From JAKQHY01 sp034429475 (lineage in GTDB: Bacteria; Chloroflexota; Anaerolineae; B4-G1; SLSP01): DNA of 64,000 nucleotides. The notes under the pieces were generated by a model. That model was not told the DNA's origin, ran no database searches, and worked only from the letters and a program-made list of their open reading frames with translations. Shown in pieces: positions 61,095 to 64,000 of the stretch; within the stretch, counting starts at the first letter, position 1, and the number at the start of each line of letters is the position of its first letter. The stretch is from positions 1-64,000 of the forward strand of contig DAOUGD010000123.1 in the NCBI GenBank assembly GCA_034429475.1, in the 5' to 3' direction. The position numbers were made by a program, and so were the translations under genes.

Positions 61095-61945
61095 AACTCG
61101 CTATTGCCAGCGGCAAGGGCGGCACCGGCAAGACAACGGTGGCCGTGAGTCTGGCCCTCAGTCTGGCCGCTGCCGCCCCCCTGTTGTTGGATTGCGACGT
61201 CGAAGAACCCAACGCCGCCTTGTTTTTGCGTCCGACAATGACGGCGCGGCGCGAGGTAGGTGTGCTGATCCCCGTGGTAGACGCAGCGCGCTGCACCCTC
61301 TGCGGGCGCTGCGCCGCAGTTTGCCAGTATCACGCCATCACCGTCATTGGAAAACAAGTGCTGGTTTTCCCGGAACTGTGCCACGGTTGCGGCAGTTGTA
61401 CGCGCCAATGCCCGGTGGCTGCGATCCGTGAAGAATTGAATGTGATGGGAACGTTAGAAACAGGGCGCGCGGGATCGGTAGAATTTTGCCAGGGAACGCT
61501 CAACGTAGGCGCGGCGATGGCCGTGCCGGTGATCCGTCAGCTTAAGCAGTGGGCGATTCCGCCAGACGCCGCCGACCGACCCGTCATCCTCGACGCGCCG
61601 CCGGGTGCTTCGTGCCCCGTCGTCGAAACCCTACGCGACGCCGACGCGGTGCTGCTCGTCACCGAGCCGACGCCCTTCGGCCGGCACGATCTGCGGGTGG
61701 CCGTGCAGGTCGCCCGCGACGAACTCGACCTGCCCGTCGCCGTCGTCGTCAACCGTGACGGCGTGGGCGACGCGGGCGTGGACGCCTACTGCGCCGCCGA
61801 GGGGCTGCCCATCCTGCTGCGCATCCCGCTGGATCGCGCTATTGCGGAAGGAATCGCCAACGGGGCCCCCCTCATCGCCATCCGGCCAGAATATCAGCCA
61901 CGTCTTGTCACATTGTGGGGAGAAATCCAGACTCTCGCTGCTTGA
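61091..61945 (+). CDS. MinD-superfamily P-loop ATPase with inserted ferredoxin domain
   Basis: The 284-residue protein begins KLAIASGKGGTGKTT (deviant Walker A, residues 8-15). A two-[4Fe-4S] ferredoxin insert holds CTLCGRCAAVC (Cys68, 71, 74, 78) and CHGCGSCTRQC (Cys97, 100, 103, 107). VILDAPPGASCPV and LLVTEPTPFG complete the MinD/Mrp fold. It probably assembles or moves Fe-S clusters with the NifX-type neighbours. TTG 61091 overlaps the previous stop (TTGA); the GTG at 61058 adds eleven residues. Confidence 0.88.
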   Translation: MKLAIASGKGGTGKTTVAVSLALSLAAAAPLLLDCDVEEPNAALFLRPTMTARREVGVLIPVVDAARCTLCGRCAAVCQYHAITVIGKQVLVFPELCHGCGSCTRQCPVAAIREELNVMGTLETGRAGSVEFCQGTLNVGAAMAVPVIRQLKQWAIPPDAADRPVILDAPPGASCPVVETLRDADAVLLVTEPTPFGRHDLRVAVQVARDELDLPVAVVVNRDGVGDAGVDAYCAAEGLPILLRIPLDRAIAEGIANGAPLIAIRPEYQPRLVTLWGEIQTLAA

Positions 61946-61963
61946 TTTGGCGTTAGGAGGAAC

Positions 61964-62925
61964 GTGTACCGGCAACTTTGGCTCATCGGGTTGGCTCTGT
62001 GGCTGGTGGGATGTGCGTCGCACGCAGTCCCTACGGCGCCACCACCCACGCTCACGTCCGTGACGCCGCCTGCGGCATCTGCCACGCTCCCGCCGACGTC
62101 CACGGCGACGCCCACCCTGGCGCCGACCGCGACTACCATTCCGTCCACGGCGCCGCCGGCGCCATTCACAGTGACGCCTGATAGTCAACCTATGGAGGTC
62201 AGAACGATGCTCACCATCACCGTATTGTACGACAACGTGGCCCACGACGCGCGCCTGCAGACCGATTGGGGCCTCGCGTGTCTGGTAGAGGGCCTGGAAC
62301 AACCGCTGCTCTTCGATACCGGTGGCAAGGGCGACATCCTCCTGCGGAATATGCGCGCGCTGGGACTGGACCCGCAGGCGGTGCGCACCGTCGTCCTCTC
62401 CCACGCCCACGGCGATCACACCGGCGGGTGGCGGGATTCCTGGCCGAAAATCCTGACGTCACCGTCTATCTGCTCGCCTCCTTCCCCGCCGGGATCAAAG
62501 ACACCGTTCGGCAAGCCGGCGCGACACTGGTGGAAGTGACCGGACCGCAAGCGATCGACGCGGCGGCGTATACCACCGGCGAACTCGGCGACCAGATTCG
62601 GGAGCAGGCGTTGGTGTTGGAGACGCCGCGCGGTCTGGTGGTCATCACCGGCTGCGCGCATCCTGGCATCGCCGCGATGGTGCGCCAGGCGCAGGCGACG
62701 GCGGCGGGCGACGTGACCCTGACGCTCGGCGGCTTCCATCTGCGCGACGCTAACGCCGCGTCCTTCGCCGCCACGATTGCCGAGTTGCAAGACCTGGGCG
62801 TCCAGCGCATCGCGCCGAGTCACTGCACCGGGGATGCGGCACGCCGCGCCTTTACGGAAGCGTTCGGTGCAGATTACCTGGAGAGTGGCGTGGGGCAAGT
62901 CTTTGGCATCGCGGACGAAGAGTAA
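61964..62925 (+). pseudogene. metallo-beta-lactamase-fold lipoprotein, frameshifted
   Basis: The first frame gives a lipoprotein signal (LIGLALWLVGC), a Pro/Thr linker, then ITVLYDNVAHDARLQTDWGL, FDTGGKGDILL and the metal motif SHAHGDHTGG. Near 62425 a one-base loss in a G run moves the frame; the second frame then continues AGFLAENPDVTVYLLASFPA, ITGCAHPGIAAM, LTLGGFHLRDAN and APSHCTG through the stop at 62925. The family cleaves phosphoesters or thioesters. Frameshift could be real or a sequencing error. GTG start after AGGAGG. Confidence 0.8.
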
Positions 62926-62933
62926 TCCCGGCT

Positions 62934-63431
62934 ATGTCTGACGCACCGCTCATCCAGTATCGGCCCATCGGCGTCCTCCACACCCCATTCCAGGATATCG
63001 CCGGGATGCCCATCCAGCCGGCGGGCGCGGCGGGAGTAGGCGGTACGGCGGAAATTTTCCCCGAATTTGTTCCCGGTCTGCAAAACCTGGAAGACTTCTC
63101 ACACGTCATCGTACTGTACCACTTTCACCGCGCGCCCGCGCCCCGGTTGTTGGTCACGCCGTTTCTGGACACCGAGCCGCGCGGCGTCTTCGCCACCCGC
63201 GCCCCGGCGCGGCCTAATCCCATCGGGCTTTCGGTGGTGCGGCTGCTGGTGCGCGAAGGGCCTATCCTATACCTGGAAAATGTGGACATGCTGGATGGTA
63301 CGCCTCTGCTCGACCTCAAGCCCTATGTCCCGGCCTTTGACGGCGGCGCGGCAGATCGGGTGGGCTGGTTAGAACCCGCGCAAGCGCGGGTTCATAGTCA
63401 TCAGTCCGATAGGAGATTTGATGAAACATGA
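62934..63431 (+). CDS. trmO: tRNA (t6A37) N6-methyltransferase
   Basis: The 165-residue protein is TrmO (TsaA/YaeB), which methylates N6-threonylcarbamoyladenosine at position 37 of certain tRNAs. The beta-barrel core motifs are seen: PIGVLHTPFQD, VLYHFH, RGVFATRAPARPNPIGLSVV and LDLKPYVPAFD. Length is usual for the single-domain version. It starts 8 bases after the previous gene and overlaps the next by four. Confidence 0.9.
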   Translation: MSDAPLIQYRPIGVLHTPFQDIAGMPIQPAGAAGVGGTAEIFPEFVPGLQNLEDFSHVIVLYHFHRAPAPRLLVTPFLDTEPRGVFATRAPARPNPIGLSVVRLLVREGPILYLENVDMLDGTPLLDLKPYVPAFDGGAADRVGWLEPAQARVHSHQSDRRFDET

Positions 63432-64000
63432 AGAAATACCTAAACGCCTTACGTTTTCTCATTGGCACATTGTTGATTTACCTTGTCCCTGTGCTGTTGG
63501 GCTGGGGGTTAGGTGACTTGCCAGGCTTTTTCGCCAACGCGCCGCGCGCGGGGTATGCTGCGGTGGTACTATCGTTGGGACTGGGCGTCGTTTACCAGGC
63601 TCTTACCGCGCCGGAGGGGATTCACGGGGGGAAAGAGGAAACCGGACAGCGTGTGGCGCGGCAAACGGTCGTCAAGATCGTGATCATTCTGGTGATGTAT
63701 GCCGCGCTGATTCTCTTGCCCTTCGCCGACCGCCGCAACCTGGGCGCGTGGAGCAACGGTGAAGCCTTACGTTGGGTGGGACTGTTGAGTGTGGCGTTGG
63801 GCTTCGGCCTGGTGCTCTGGTCAGGCATCGCATTGGGGCGCTTTTACAGCGCCGACGTGACGCTGCAAAAAGACCACCGCCTGATCACCACCGGGCTGTA
63901 CGGCGTCCTGCGCCATCCACGCTACCTGGGTGTTCTGCTGACGACGCTCGGAATGGCGCTGTTGTTTCGCTCATGGGTGGGTCTGCTGGCCTTCATCCCT
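63428..64000 (+). CDS. isoprenylcysteine methyltransferase-like membrane protein, cut by window end
   Basis: The open frame begins MKKYLNALRFLIGTLLIYLV and continues without a stop to the last base (191 codons). It has about five transmembrane helices and the signature HRLITTGLYGVLRHPRYLGV of the ICMT/PEMT family, as at 23198. Start ATG overlaps the TrmO stop (ATGA). The C-terminus is outside the window. Confidence 0.85.
   Translation, partial: MKKYLNALRFLIGTLLIYLVPVLLGWGLGDLPGFFANAPRAGYAAVVLSLGLGVVYQALTAPEGIHGGKEETGQRVARQTVVKIVIILVMYAALILLPFADRRNLGAWSNGEALRWVGLLSVALGFGLVLWSGIALGRFYSADVTLQKDHRLITTGLYGVLRHPRYLGVLLTTLGMALLFRSWVGLLAFIP

Overview
The window is GC-rich bacterial DNA with close gene packing. 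It most likely comes from a member of the Chloroflexota (Anaerolineae-like). The main clues are secreted proteins carrying a YLPLVLK / LYLPLIMRG motif, a MalT-type LuxR regulator next to small membrane proteins, and mixed ATG/GTG/TTG starts with GGAGG sites. This assignment is inference from protein style; no rRNA or other marker is present.

Left part (1-27.7 kb) reads as ordinary but mosaic chromosome. It has a GH3 beta-glucosidase lipoprotein, a DUF4291 protein, a 2179-residue secreted fibronectin/thrombospondin-repeat protein, and a minus-strand cluster (quinone oxidoreductase, small membrane proteins) beside its probable LuxR-type ATPase regulator. A run of plus-strand single-domain genes follows: two acetyltransferases, nitroreductase, lipoprotein, NTF2-like, deformylase-like, nucleoside deaminase, a carboxyl-methyltransferase-like membrane protein, a small kinase and an AhpD-like protein. 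An ABC exporter is on the minus strand. A decayed IS4-type element (about 26.3-27.6 kb) and several gene stubs mark the edge.

Middle part (27.75-59.1 kb) looks like an integrated plasmid or conjugative element. It begins at a tRNA 3'-end fragment that still carries its terminator, which is typical of one att end. Inside are an FtsK/TcpA-like DNA pump, an actin-like ParM ATPase with a ribbon-helix-helix partner and a 21-bp inverted-repeat site, an overlapping adenine methylase and HNH nuclease, a zinc-finger DEDDh exonuclease, two XRE regulators, and a DnaA-N-domain replication protein followed by 22-bp-spaced iterons and large hairpins (probable origin). Further on are an acyltransferase, two overlapping sensor kinases, a cluster of secreted or membrane-anchored surface proteins, SSB, and a duplicated two-gene module resembling replication-relaxation proteins. 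I see no integrase, no classical relaxase and no second copy of the tRNA in the window.

Right part (59.8-64 kb) returns to a chromosomal style: a PadR regulator, two NifX/NifB-type cofactor-binding proteins, a MinD-type Fe-S ATPase, a frameshifted metallo-beta-lactamase-fold lipoprotein, TrmO, and the start of a membrane methyltransferase-like gene running off the end. If the tRNA fragment marks one end of the element, the opposite end may lie beyond the window, so these genes could be inside it or chromosomal.
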